A stretch of 64,000 nucleotides of DNA from NCBI RefSeq assembly GCF_003626575.1, contig NZ_RBDY01000002.1, positions 310,001 to 374,000 of the forward strand. The letters run 5' to 3'. Source of the stretch: Streptomyces radicis (GTDB lineage Bacteria; Actinomycetota; Actinomycetes; Streptomycetales; Streptomycetaceae). Both the position numbers and the translations under genes were made by a program. How positions within the stretch are numbered: position 1 is the first letter of the stretch; the number at the start of each line of letters is the position of its first letter. The notes under the pieces are model-generated. The model saw only the letters and a program-made list of their open reading frames with translations, was not told the origin of the DNA and made no database searches. Of the stretch, positions 52,923 through 60,977 are shown one piece after another.

Positions 52923-54122
52923 CTATTTCGGCGGCACGAGCGTTCCCGTGAAGTCGTGCCGGATCCGGTCGGCCGGGATGCCGCACGACACCAGCGCGTC
53001 CACGCTCTTGCGGATCATCTGCGGCGGCCCGGACAGATAGCCGTCGAACTCCTGCCATGGCCCGAACTGCCGGACGGCCTCGGGCAGTCGGCCCGTGAGA
53101 CCGCGCGTCGCGAAGTGCTCGACGACGGGCCGCACCGCGAGCCACGGGTGGCGGCGCTCCAGGTCGAGGAAGGAGTCCAGGTCGTAGAGGTCGGCGTCGC
53201 GGTTGGCGCCGAAGAACACCTCGACGGGGCGGCGCCTGCCGTGCTGCGCCACGTCCTCGACCAGCGCCTTGATGGGCGCGATCCCGGTGCTGCCGCCCAC
53301 GCAGATCAGGCCCCGGTCGGAGGCGTGGTCCACGGTCATCGAGCCGCCCGGCGGCCCCAGCCTGATGACGTCACCGCGCCGCGCCCTGTGCACGAGCGCC
53401 CGCGAAACCCAGCCCGCGGGCACGGCCTTGACATGGAACGACAGCAGCCCGTCGCTGCGCGGGCTCGACGCGAACGAGTAGTGCCGCCACACCCGCGGCC
53501 ACCAGGGCGTCTCCAGGCTGGCGTACTGCCCGGCCCGGTAGGGGTAGGGGTGCTCGGGCCTGACGGTCACCACGGCGACCTCGCTCGTGCGGCGTTCGTG
53601 CCCGACGATCTCCGCGTCCCACCACGCCGGGGCGCGCAGCTCGTCGGCGGCGGCCGCGTCGATCATGGTCTGCGAGATCGCGGTGTACGCCCGCACCCAC
53701 GCCGCCTCGGCCTCGGGGCCCCACGTGCCCGGGGCGTAACGTTCCAGCGCGTACATCAACGCCTCGCCCACCGCCGGGTAGTGCTCGGACCTGGTGCCGT
53801 ACTTGCGGTGGCCCCGGCCCAGATGGGCCAGGTAGTCGGTGAGCGTCACCGTGTCGTCGATGTGCTCGGCCGCGGTGAGCAGCGCGCCGAAGAGGCGGTC
53901 GCGCTGGGCGTCCATCGCGGGCGGGAACATGTCCCGCAGCCAGGGGTTCTGGACGAACAGCAGCGCGTAGAAATAGGAGGTGACCTCGTCGGCGATCGGC
54001 TCGATCTCGGCGAGAGTCCGTCTGATCACGACCGCGTCGGGGGATGGCACCTCAGTCTTCTCCCGGGGGGCGGGTACGCCCCCCGTGGTGGTGGCGCCGT
54101 CGTCGGCGGATATCGCGGTCAT
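52923..54122 (-). CDS. Flavohaemoglobin-like protein (globin + FNR)
   Basis: A 399-aa two-domain protein. The N-terminal globin domain keeps the NO-dioxygenase pocket expected from E. coli Hmp: B10 Tyr52 (FYALLF), E7 Gln73 (DAQRDRLF) and proximal F8 His105 (GRGHRKYG). The FNR half has FAD motif RHYSFAS and NADPH motif ICVGGSTGIAPIKAL. Predicted to turn NO and O2 to nitrate with NADH/NADPH. It lies ~27 kb from the NOS gene. Confidence 0.92.
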   Translation of the reverse strand: MTAISADDGATTTGGVPAPREKTEVPSPDAVVIRRTLAEIEPIADEVTSYFYALLFVQNPWLRDMFPPAMDAQRDRLFGALLTAAEHIDDTVTLTDYLAHLGRGHRKYGTRSEHYPAVGEALMYALERYAPGTWGPEAEAAWVRAYTAISQTMIDAAAADELRAPAWWDAEIVGHERRTSEVAVVTVRPEHPYPYRAGQYASLETPWWPRVWRHYSFASSPRSDGLLSFHVKAVPAGWVSRALVHRARRGDVIRLGPPGGSMTVDHASDRGLICVGGSTGIAPIKALVEDVAQHGRRRPVEVFFGANRDADLYDLDSFLDLERRHPWLAVRPVVEHFATRGLTGRLPEAVRQFGPWQEFDGYLSGPPQMIRKSVDALVSCGIPADRIRHDFTGTLVPPK

Positions 54123-54327
54123 GACTCTGCCTCGCCTCGATCAACTCCCGGCGATCACACCGGGACCCGGCCACCGAGCCCCCCGCATCCCACTGGCACA
54201 ACGGTTTCACACCGCTCGGATGCTCGACTGACCCTACCGTTACGCGGCTGAGACACAAGCCCCTTCCGGAAACGTGAAGTTCGCGCGGTTCTTCCCGCTT
54301 TCTCGGATGTCTTCCGCCCATATCGCC

Positions 54328-54420
54328 ATGCGCACCGCAACATCGGCAGACATCCCGCGGATCGGCGCGCTCCTCGCCGACGACGCGCACGGCGCCTCCC
54401 GCCCGCCGCCGCCCGCTCAG
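54328..54420 (+). pseudogene. N-terminal fragment of a GNAT acetyltransferase
   Basis: The frame from ATG 54328 begins MRTATSADIPRIGALLADDAHGASR, the standard first strand and helix of many GNAT proteins, then turns into Pro-rich residues and runs into the convergent serine hydrolase gene. The other ~120 residues of a GNAT domain are absent. A 5' relic. The rest of 54123-54327 shows no gene. Confidence 0.7.
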
Positions 54421-55844
54421 CGCCAGCCCTCGGGGTCGGCCCCGCCGGGCACCGGTGCCTCCGGGTCGTACGGCCGCCGTGTGAAGACGAAGGTGCCCAG
54501 GTCGAGATGGGTCACCGTGCCGTCGTCGCGGCGGCCCACCCGCAGCGTCTCACCCGCGTAGTACCCGTCGAGCCCGGTCCATGTCCCGTCCGCCTCGGGC
54601 CTGAAGCGCGACCCGCGCCCGGCGTTCCCCACGGGCCGCAGCGACAGATACCCGTCCTCGTGCAGCCGCAGCACGTCGTCCGACGTCCCCCAGTACCAGT
54701 GCCCGGTCAACGCCACAAGATCCGGGTCCGCCTCGGCCAGCGGGCGCCACGCGGGCGGCTCCGACGGCTCGTGCTCGGCGAGCAGGGCGAGCAGGTCCCA
54801 CGCGAGCGGCCCGGTCCCCGAGGTGGCGTTGGCCAGCGTGACGGCGGCCATCCCCTCGTCCGGGCTCGCCCACAGCCCGGCGACGAAGCCCGGCATCGAG
54901 CCGCCGTGCCCGACGAGCAGCCGCCCCTCGTGCCGCACCAGCTGCGTTCCCAGGCCGTACGCCGTCTCCCACGACGCGGCCTCGGGGCCCGAGGCGGCCC
55001 GCCGCATCTCGGCGAGGCTCTCCGCGCCGAGAACCCGGTCGTCCCCCGCGAGCAGGAACGCCGCGAACGCGCACAGGTCGTCCACCGTGGACCACAGCTG
55101 CCCGGCCGGGGCCATCCGCCCGGTGTCCACCATGGGCTCGGGCTGCCGCACATCCGCGAACGGATGCACCGCCCAGCCGCGCGCGTACGGCTCGACCGGC
55201 AGCGCGGTCGTCCGCGTCATCCCCAGCGGGCCGAGCACCTCCGCCCGGAGCACGTCGAACCAGGGCGCGCCGCGCAGCTTCTCGATGAGCGCGCCGAGCA
55301 GCGCGTAGCCGGGGTTGGAGTAGTGGAAGCGGCGCCCTTCGGGGTGCTTGCGGGGCGACTCACCGAACACATCGGCCAGTTCGGGGCGCAACGAGCCGGG
55401 CGTGCGCTCCCACCACGGCCCGCGCGCCTCCGCCGCGAGCCCCCCGGTGTGCGCGAGCAGCTGCGCGATGGTGGCGCCGCCGCCGTGCGGGGTCGACAGG
55501 TGCGCGCCCAGCGGGTCGCCCAGGTCGATGAGCCCCTCGTCGCGCAGCCGCATGACCTGCACGGCGGTCACGGTCTTGGTGATCGAGCCGATGCGGTACC
55601 GGGTGGCCCCGGCGCCCCCCGGGCCCACCTCGCCCCGGCCCCCGGCCCATACGCGCCGCCCGTCGCGCACCAGCCCGGCCACCACCGAGGGCGCGCGCCT
55701 CTCGGACTGGGCCACGGCCAGGCGGTGGCCCAGGGCGCGTGCGGTCGCGGGAAGCACCTCGGGGGTGGGAAGCGCCTCGTCGGCGGGGAACGTCTCGGCG
55801 GTGGGGAACGCCTCGGCGGCAGGCCGCCGTTCAGGATCCGTCAT
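54417..55844 (-). CDS. Serine hydrolase, class C beta-lactamase/esterase type
   Basis: A 475-aa penicillin-binding-type hydrolase from ATG 55844. Catalytic SxxK is in IGSITKTVTAVQ, YxN in YSNPGYALLGALI and the third motif HGG in VGHGGSMPGFV. A C-terminal lipocalin-like domain (GHWYWGTSDDVLRLHEDGYLSL) follows. No signal peptide, so cytosolic. The N-terminus has ~18-bp repeats coding A-E-x-F/L-P blocks (PTAETFPADEALPTPEVLP). Substrate unknown. Confidence 0.88.
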   Translation of the reverse strand: MTDPERRPAAEAFPTAETFPADEALPTPEVLPATARALGHRLAVAQSERRAPSVVAGLVRDGRRVWAGGRGEVGPGGAGATRYRIGSITKTVTAVQVMRLRDEGLIDLGDPLGAHLSTPHGGGATIAQLLAHTGGLAAEARGPWWERTPGSLRPELADVFGESPRKHPEGRRFHYSNPGYALLGALIEKLRGAPWFDVLRAEVLGPLGMTRTTALPVEPYARGWAVHPFADVRQPEPMVDTGRMAPAGQLWSTVDDLCAFAAFLLAGDDRVLGAESLAEMRRAASGPEAASWETAYGLGTQLVRHEGRLLVGHGGSMPGFVAGLWASPDEGMAAVTLANATSGTGPLAWDLLALLAEHEPSEPPAWRPLAEADPDLVALTGHWYWGTSDDVLRLHEDGYLSLRPVGNAGRGSRFRPEADGTWTGLDGYYAGETLRVGRRDDGTVTHLDLGTFVFTRRPYDPEAPVPGGADPEGWR

Positions 55845-55951
55845 GGCGCCCACTCATACCACGCGCGCCCCCGGCGTACTCGGGCGCGAGTAGCCTCGGA
55901 TACTCCCCCCGTCAGACGCCGCGGCGGTCTCCCGACGGGACCGTGAGGGGC

Positions 55952-56557
55952 ATGAAACCACTCGCCCGCCCCGTTCGCCGGGGCCTCCTCGTCACACACG
56001 TCGTCGTATCGGTCGGCTGGCTCGGGCTCACGCTGTGCCTGCTGGTCCTGGGCGTCACCGGAGCGGTCAGCGGCTCGGAGGCGACCGCGGAGGCCGCCTA
56101 CCGCTCGATGAAGATCTTCGGCGACTGGCTGCTCGCGCCACTCGCGCTGCTCACCCTGGGCACGGGCGTCGTGCTCTCGCTGGGCACCCACTGGGGGCTC
56201 GTCCGCCACCGCTGGGTGCTGATCAAGTTCGTGCTGACCCTGATCACGACGGCCGCGTCGCTGTTCGCGCTGCGGAGCGGGATCGACGACGCCGCGGGCG
56301 AGGTCGCCGCGGGGCGGCGGGTGACCGACGGCGCGGGGCTGGTCGTCCCGCCCTCCGTGGCGCTCGCGTGCTACCTCTTCATGACCGCGATCTCGGTGCT
56401 CAAGCCCTGGGGCACGACCCGCTGGGGGCGGCGGGCGCGACAGGAGGCGGCGGCGCGGCGCCATGGTGGTGAGCGGGGTGGTGAGCACGGTGGTGAGCGG
56501 GGCAGCGCGCGCGGCGGAAAAGCGGTCGCCGCGCGTCCGGCGCGTCAGCCAGTCTGA
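55952..56557 (+). CDS. DUF2269-like integral membrane protein
   Basis: A 201-aa protein with four hydrophobic segments: LLVTHVVVSVGWLGLTLCLLVLGV, LLAPLALLTLGTGVVLSL, IKFVLTLITTAASLFAL and SVALACYLFMTAISVL. The hydrophilic C-terminus bears a 12-bp repeat (56468-56503) coding GGERGGEHGGERG. Family role unknown. TGA lies 4 nt before the GNAT start. Confidence 0.8.
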   Translation: MKPLARPVRRGLLVTHVVVSVGWLGLTLCLLVLGVTGAVSGSEATAEAAYRSMKIFGDWLLAPLALLTLGTGVVLSLGTHWGLVRHRWVLIKFVLTLITTAASLFALRSGIDDAAGEVAAGRRVTDGAGLVVPPSVALACYLFMTAISVLKPWGTTRWGRRARQEAAARRHGGERGGEHGGERGSARGGKAVAARPARQPV

Positions 56558-56561
56558 GCCG

Positions 56562-57428
56562 GTGACCTCAACGCCGCCGGTGCCCCCCATCCGCCGCCTC
56601 ACCGTCCATGACCTGCCCGCCTGCCTCGACCTCGCCGTGGACCGCGGCTGGCCCCGCGAGGCGCACAAGTGGCGCCTGCTCCTGACCGCGGGCCAGGGCT
56701 ATGGCGTCGACGCACCGCCGGGAGAGGGCGGCGGGCTGATCGCCTCGGTGGTGGTGACGCCGTACGCGGACACGCACCGCGCCATCGGCATGATGGTCGT
56801 CGCCGAGCGCAGGGAGCGCCAGGGCATCGGGCGCGCGCTCATGCGGCACGCGCTGGCCGAGTGCGGGACCGCGGCGGTCTTCCTCAGCGCCACGGACAAC
56901 GGGCGCCCGCTCTACGAGCAGCTCGGCTTCAAGGCGGTGGGCGCGTTCACGACGCTGACCGGCCGGTTCACCGGCGGCCCCGAGGACGCGGGGCCCGCCG
57001 TGACCGTCCGCCCCGCCACCGCGGGCGACCTGCCCGCGGTCCTCTCCTATGACCGGCCCGTCTTCGGCGCCGACCGCACCGAGCTGCTCGCCCGCCTCCC
57101 GTCGTTCGCCGACCGCTTCCTGGTCGCCGAGCGGGCGGGCCGCCTGATCGGGTATGGCGCTTCCTGGCCGAACGTGACCACGACGGTCATCGGCCCCCTG
57201 CTCGCCGATGACGAGGCCACCGCCCGCGCCCTGCTCGCCCGCCTCGGCGCCGCCGCGCCCCTGCCGATCCGCTTCGACGCGGACGACCGCCACCCCGACC
57301 TGGCCGACTGGCTGCGGAAACGCGGCCTCGCCGACCGCGGCCGCTGCGCCCTGATGGTCACCGGCTCCCCCGATCTCCCCGGCGACATCACCCGCCGCTT
57401 CGCCCCGTACTCGGTCGCCATGGGATGA
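56562..57428 (+). CDS. Tandem GNAT acetyltransferase
   Basis: A 288-aa protein with an N-terminal GNAT domain (MMVVAERRERQGIGRALMRHAL, then FLSATDNGRPLYEQLGF) and a C-terminal half of GNAT-like fold (VTVRPATAGDLPAVLSYD ... LRKRGLADRGRCALM). Substrate unknown. GTG 56562 is preferred to 56463, whose extension overlaps the upstream gene by about 95 nt. Confidence 0.85.
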   Translation: MTSTPPVPPIRRLTVHDLPACLDLAVDRGWPREAHKWRLLLTAGQGYGVDAPPGEGGGLIASVVVTPYADTHRAIGMMVVAERRERQGIGRALMRHALAECGTAAVFLSATDNGRPLYEQLGFKAVGAFTTLTGRFTGGPEDAGPAVTVRPATAGDLPAVLSYDRPVFGADRTELLARLPSFADRFLVAERAGRLIGYGASWPNVTTTVIGPLLADDEATARALLARLGAAAPLPIRFDADDRHPDLADWLRKRGLADRGRCALMVTGSPDLPGDITRRFAPYSVAMG

Positions 57429-57443
57429 CACGTCCGGACATCA

Positions 57444-57477
57444 GATATCCATCCGTATCTTCACGGAATATCCATCG
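57444..57477. promoter_or_regulatory. Paired direct repeats upstream of an unknown gene
   Basis: gatatccatccg (57444-57455) and gaatatccatcg (57466-57477) are 22 bp apart, about two helix turns, and lie 57 bp before the next ATG. They look like a regulator site; the atatcca core resembles part of the DnaA boxes in the gene. Confidence 0.5.
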
Positions 57478-57533
57478 TTAACCCGATCAGCGGAACTCGA
57501 ACCCGAGTCCGCGAACGATCGAAGGAACGAAGG

Positions 57534-58244
57534 ATGACACCGAACCACGAAGCCGATCTCCTGGAGTCGCGCGCCCTGCGCGACCACTACGGGGATCGGG
57601 TCCACGCGCTCGACAAGGTCAAGGCGCTGCGCATGCTGCCCGACGACCTGCACCTGACGACGGCCATGGTGGCCGAGTACTACGAGGTGGGGATCACCGT
57701 GCTCACCTCGCTGATCGAGGACCACCGGGAGGAGATGGAGGCCTGTGGATATCTCGTCCTGACCGGCGCCCCACTGAGTCACTTCAAGCGAGTCAGTGGG
57801 ATCTCGTCGCGTGCGTCGGCGCTCGCGCTGTTCACCCGGCGGGCCGTGCTGAACGTCGGAATGCTGCTCCGCGACAGCGTTGTCGCACGTCAGGTGCGTA
57901 CCTACCTCCTCGACACCGAGGAGGCGAGCCGCGCGGGGGCCACAGATCCGCCTGTGGATAACTCCCACGACCCGCTGAACGCCCCTGTGGACAACTTTGT
58001 CCGCGGCTTCGCCGAGTGGGTCACCGACCGGATCGTCTCCGAGGTCGACCGGCGCACGGCGCGGTTCTCCGACGCCCACACGATCGCACTGGCGCGCGAC
58101 GCCGTGCGGGAGGTCATCGGCCGCGCCGTGCTCCCCCTCCTCAACGCCTCCCACGAGACCACGGGGGAGCTGCTGCGGCGGGTCACCGTCGTCGAGGACG
58201 AACAGGTCCGCCTCTGGCGGGTCCTGAAGGCACTCCGCGCCTGA
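57534..58244 (+). CDS. Conserved Streptomyces protein with antirepressor-like N-terminus, unknown role
   Basis: A 236-aa protein. The N-terminal half (KALRMLPDDLHLTTAMVAEYYEVGITVLTSLIEDHREEM ... LFTRRAVLNVGMLLRDSVVARQVRTYLLD, in segments) is like the Bro-N/P22_AR_N DNA-associated module of phage antirepressors. The middle has two PVDN words (PPVDNS, APVDNF) coded by tgtggataa and tgtggacaa, both perfect DnaA boxes. C-terminal part is helical. Possibly a DNA-binding regulator; some databases label such proteins restriction endonuclease without clear motif. Confidence 0.7.
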   Translation: MTPNHEADLLESRALRDHYGDRVHALDKVKALRMLPDDLHLTTAMVAEYYEVGITVLTSLIEDHREEMEACGYLVLTGAPLSHFKRVSGISSRASALALFTRRAVLNVGMLLRDSVVARQVRTYLLDTEEASRAGATDPPVDNSHDPLNAPVDNFVRGFAEWVTDRIVSEVDRRTARFSDAHTIALARDAVREVIGRAVLPLLNASHETTGELLRRVTVVEDEQVRLWRVLKALRA

Positions 58245-58398
58245 CCGTCCCCTGATCACCTCCGGCCGTCGGTGACCGACGACGATCGCCCATGACCGCG
58301 CATGACCCCCCACGTCATCGACGGCCGGACCACAGGGCGTTCGGACGCGTCCGATTCGTTCAAGCCCGCGGCGGGCACCGCTGCCTAGGCTGCGGGAC

Positions 58399-58791
58399 AT
58401 GACACCTCGACTCGACCTGATCGGCATCATCACCGACGACATGGCCGCCTCCCTCGCCTTCTACCGCCGCCTCGGCCTCGACATCCCGACCGGCGTGGAG
58501 GGCGACCCGCACGTCGAGGCCGTGCTGCCCGGCGGCATCAGGCTGGCCTGGGACACCGCGGAGACCGCCTCGGCCATCGACCCTGAGTGGTCCCCCAAGC
58601 CCGAGGGCAGCCGACTGAGCCTGGCGTTCCGCTGCGAGGACGCGGCCGATGTGGACCACCAGTACGCCGACCTCGTCCAGGCCGGCTACGCGGGCGAGAA
58701 GGAGCCGTGGGACGCGTACTGGGGCCAGCGCTACGCCGTCGTCCACGACCCCGACGGCAACTCCGTCGACCTCTTCGCGCCCCTCGGCTGA
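58399..58791 (+). CDS. Glyoxalase/bleomycin-resistance (VOC) protein
   Basis: A 130-aa VOC-fold protein: LIGIITDDMAASLAFYRRLGLDI, RLSLAFRCEDAADVDH, VHDPDGNSVDLFAPL with C-terminal metal-type residues. Convergent with an AraC regulator that may control it. Substrate unknown. Confidence 0.9.
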   Translation: MTPRLDLIGIITDDMAASLAFYRRLGLDIPTGVEGDPHVEAVLPGGIRLAWDTAETASAIDPEWSPKPEGSRLSLAFRCEDAADVDHQYADLVQAGYAGEKEPWDAYWGQRYAVVHDPDGNSVDLFAPLG

Positions 58792-58795
58792 CCCT

Positions 58796-58818
58796 GGGCC
58801 GACGCCGACCGTCGGCCC
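58796..58818. terminator. Hairpin between convergent VOC and AraC genes
   Basis: gggccgac (58796-58803) pairs with gtcggccc (58811-58818) around a 7-nt loop, directly after the VOC gene stop and before the AraC stop on the other strand. Confidence 0.6.
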
Positions 58819-58838
58819 CACCGCGCCGCCCCCCCGCC

Positions 58839-59522
58839 TCACAGCGCCGAGATCGGCACCCCGGCCAGGCCCTTCACCTCCCGCGCCAGATGGGCCTGGT
58901 CCGCGTACCCCGCGACCGCGGCCACCTCGGCCAGCGGCCTCCCGCCCCTGGCCAGGGCCAGCGCCCGCTGCATCCGCAACACCCTGGCCAGCGTCTTCGG
59001 CCCATAGCCGAACGCCGCCAGGCTCCGCCGCCGCAGCTGCCGCTCGCTCAGCCCCAGCCGCTCGGCCGTCTCCCGCACGCCCGTCCCGCGCGCCAACGCC
59101 GCCACCGCGCCCCGGCGCCACGCCGAGTCCGGCTCACCCTCGGCCAGCCGCGCCGCCGCCACCGCCTCGAGCGCCGCGCCCGGGTCCGCGGCCGCCGCGA
59201 CGCGTTCGCCCAGCTCGGCCACCCGCGCCGACGCGGGCCACAGATCGGCCAGCGGCACCCGCCGATCCGTCAGCTCGCACGCGGGCACCCCGAACACGCG
59301 GGGCCCGGTCCCCGGCGCGAACCTCACCCCCACCGTCAGCGTCCCCGGCACCCGCTCGACGGCATACGCGCGCGTGTCGGGGCCCGCCACCTGCAACGTC
59401 CCGTCGAACCACAGCAGATCCATGCACCCGTCGGGCAGCACAAGGCCCACCCCGGCCGCCTCGGAACGCACACCCCATACGACGGCCCCACCGCCGAGCC
59501 GCGATCCCCGCTCCCGATACAC
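58839..59522 (-). CDS. AraC-family transcriptional regulator
   Basis: A 227-aa regulator. N-terminal cupin-like ligand domain (LPDGCMDLLWFDGTLQVAGPDT), C-terminal AraC double helix-turn-helix (VRETAERLGLSERQLRRRSLAAFGYGPKTLARVLRMQRAL in parts, then LAEVAAVAGYADQAHLAREVKGLAGVPIS). GTG start. This DUF6597-type AraC often controls an adjacent VOC or methyltransferase gene. Confidence 0.85.
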   Translation of the reverse strand: MYRERGSRLGGGAVVWGVRSEAAGVGLVLPDGCMDLLWFDGTLQVAGPDTRAYAVERVPGTLTVGVRFAPGTGPRVFGVPACELTDRRVPLADLWPASARVAELGERVAAAADPGAALEAVAAARLAEGEPDSAWRRGAVAALARGTGVRETAERLGLSERQLRRRSLAAFGYGPKTLARVLRMQRALALARGGRPLAEVAAVAGYADQAHLAREVKGLAGVPISAL

Positions 59523-59574
59523 ACCCCCAGCATGCCCCCGACCCCCCGCCCCAGGCCAAGCCGTTCACCCCTCA

Positions 59575-60480
59575 TCACCGCGGCGGGCGCAGCGCCTGCC
59601 ACCCCTCGGGAAGCCCCTCCGCGCACGCCCGCACGAGCTCGAGCAGCCGGTTCACGGGCTGCGCCGACCAGTGCCGCGCCTCCGGCTCGGGGCCCCTGGC
59701 CACCGCGCCGACCGCCCACACCACGTGGTGCCACAGCGCCCGCGCCGCCCACGCCGCCGCCCCGCTCTCGCCGCGGCCCTCCAGATAGCCGTCGAGCACC
59801 TCGGGCAGCGCCCGCATCGGCACCTTCGCGAACTCCACCGCGGGCTCGGTCAACGCCGCGTCCCCCCAGTCGAGCAGCGCCACGAGCCGCCCGTCAGGGC
59901 CCGGATCCACCAGCAGGTTCGCCGCCGACACATCGCCGTGGATGAGCACGGGCGCGTCGAACGGCGGCGCCAGCGCGGCCAGCGCCCCGAGCCAGCCGAG
60001 CAGCCAGCGGGCCAGGTCCGCGCTCAGCCACCCCTCGGCCACCAAACGCTCCACGCCGGGCCCCGGGTCCCCCACCGGATCCGCGGGGACGCCCGCCCGC
60101 ACCTCCGGAGGAACGGGCGCCGCGTGCAGCAGCGCCAGCTCACGCCCCAGCTCGCGCCGCGCCCGCGGCCCCGGCTCGGCCACCGCGACCCCTGGCGCCC
60201 TGCGCAGCACCAGGTAGGGCGCGCCGAACGGTGGCCCGCCCGCCCCGAACTCCACGACCTCGGGCGTCCGCACCCCGGCGGCCACCGCGTGCGGGACGAC
60301 CAGCGCCTCCTTGCGGAGATCGGCCGCGAAGCCGGTCCTGGCGACCTTGAGCACCAGGTCGGCGCCCAGCAGGTGCACCTCCCCTGCCACCCCCTGGAAC
60401 GCCGCGGGCCGCACCGCGTCCGCCGCCACCCCGAGCCGCGCGGCCATCTCCCGTACCGCCGCGGCCCGTTCACCCCTCAC
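59575..60480 (-). CDS. Aminoglycoside phosphotransferase-fold protein coupled to MarR
   Basis: A 301-aa protein with VLKVARTGFAADLRKEALVV, catalytic loop LIHGDVSAANLLV and LLDWGDAALTEPAVEFA (metal Asp). GTG at 60480 overlaps the MarR stop by 4 nt. A regulator/kinase pair of this kind may respond to and modify an antibiotic or other hydroxyl compound; not proven. Confidence 0.85.
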   Translation of the reverse strand: MRGERAAAVREMAARLGVAADAVRPAAFQGVAGEVHLLGADLVLKVARTGFAADLRKEALVVPHAVAAGVRTPEVVEFGAGGPPFGAPYLVLRRAPGVAVAEPGPRARRELGRELALLHAAPVPPEVRAGVPADPVGDPGPGVERLVAEGWLSADLARWLLGWLGALAALAPPFDAPVLIHGDVSAANLLVDPGPDGRLVALLDWGDAALTEPAVEFAKVPMRALPEVLDGYLEGRGESGAAAWAARALWHHVVWAVGAVARGPEPEARHWSAQPVNRLLELVRACAEGLPEGWQALRPPR

Positions 60481-60917
60481 GACGCCACCAGGCGGCCCAA
60501 CAGCCGGACGAGTGTCGCCCGTTCCTCCTCCGTCAGAGGGTCGAGCAGCGCGCCATGGGCCATGGCGAGGGCCGCGTCGGCCCGGGCCAGGGACGCCCTG
60601 CCCTCGTCGGTCGGGGTGATGACGTTGCGCCTGCGGTCGCCGCTGTCGGGGGCGCGGATCACCAGGCCCGCGGCGGACAGCTCGTTCAGCGCGGCCACCA
60701 CGTCGCTCCGGTCGATGCCGCACCGGCGCGCCAGCGCGGCCTGACTCGCCGGGCCGAACTCCACCAGCGCCGCCAGCAGCGCGTAGTGGTACCTGCGACC
60801 GCCCACCCCGGCGAACGCCTCACCCACCACCCGGCCCGCGTGCGTCGCGACCTGCGCCAGGAGCCAGCTCGGCGCCTCCAGCAGGCGAACCGGAACACGA
60901 TCATCCGCCGAACCCAT
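60477..60917 (-). CDS. MarR-family regulator
   Basis: A 146-aa winged-helix protein: YHYALLAALVEFGPASQAALARRCGIDRSDVVAALNEL is the DNA-binding core, SGDRRRNVITPTDEGR the wing, and C-terminal LLDPLTEEERATLVRLL the dimerisation helix. Likely controls its coupled kinase gene. Confidence 0.92.
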   Translation of the reverse strand: MGSADDRVPVRLLEAPSWLLAQVATHAGRVVGEAFAGVGGRRYHYALLAALVEFGPASQAALARRCGIDRSDVVAALNELSAAGLVIRAPDSGDRRRNVITPTDEGRASLARADAALAMAHGALLDPLTEEERATLVRLLGRLVAS

Positions 60918-60977
60918 GCCCCGACCCTAACAACCCTGGCGCCGGGGCGAGATGGCCAGGTCAGCAGGCCGACGAGG

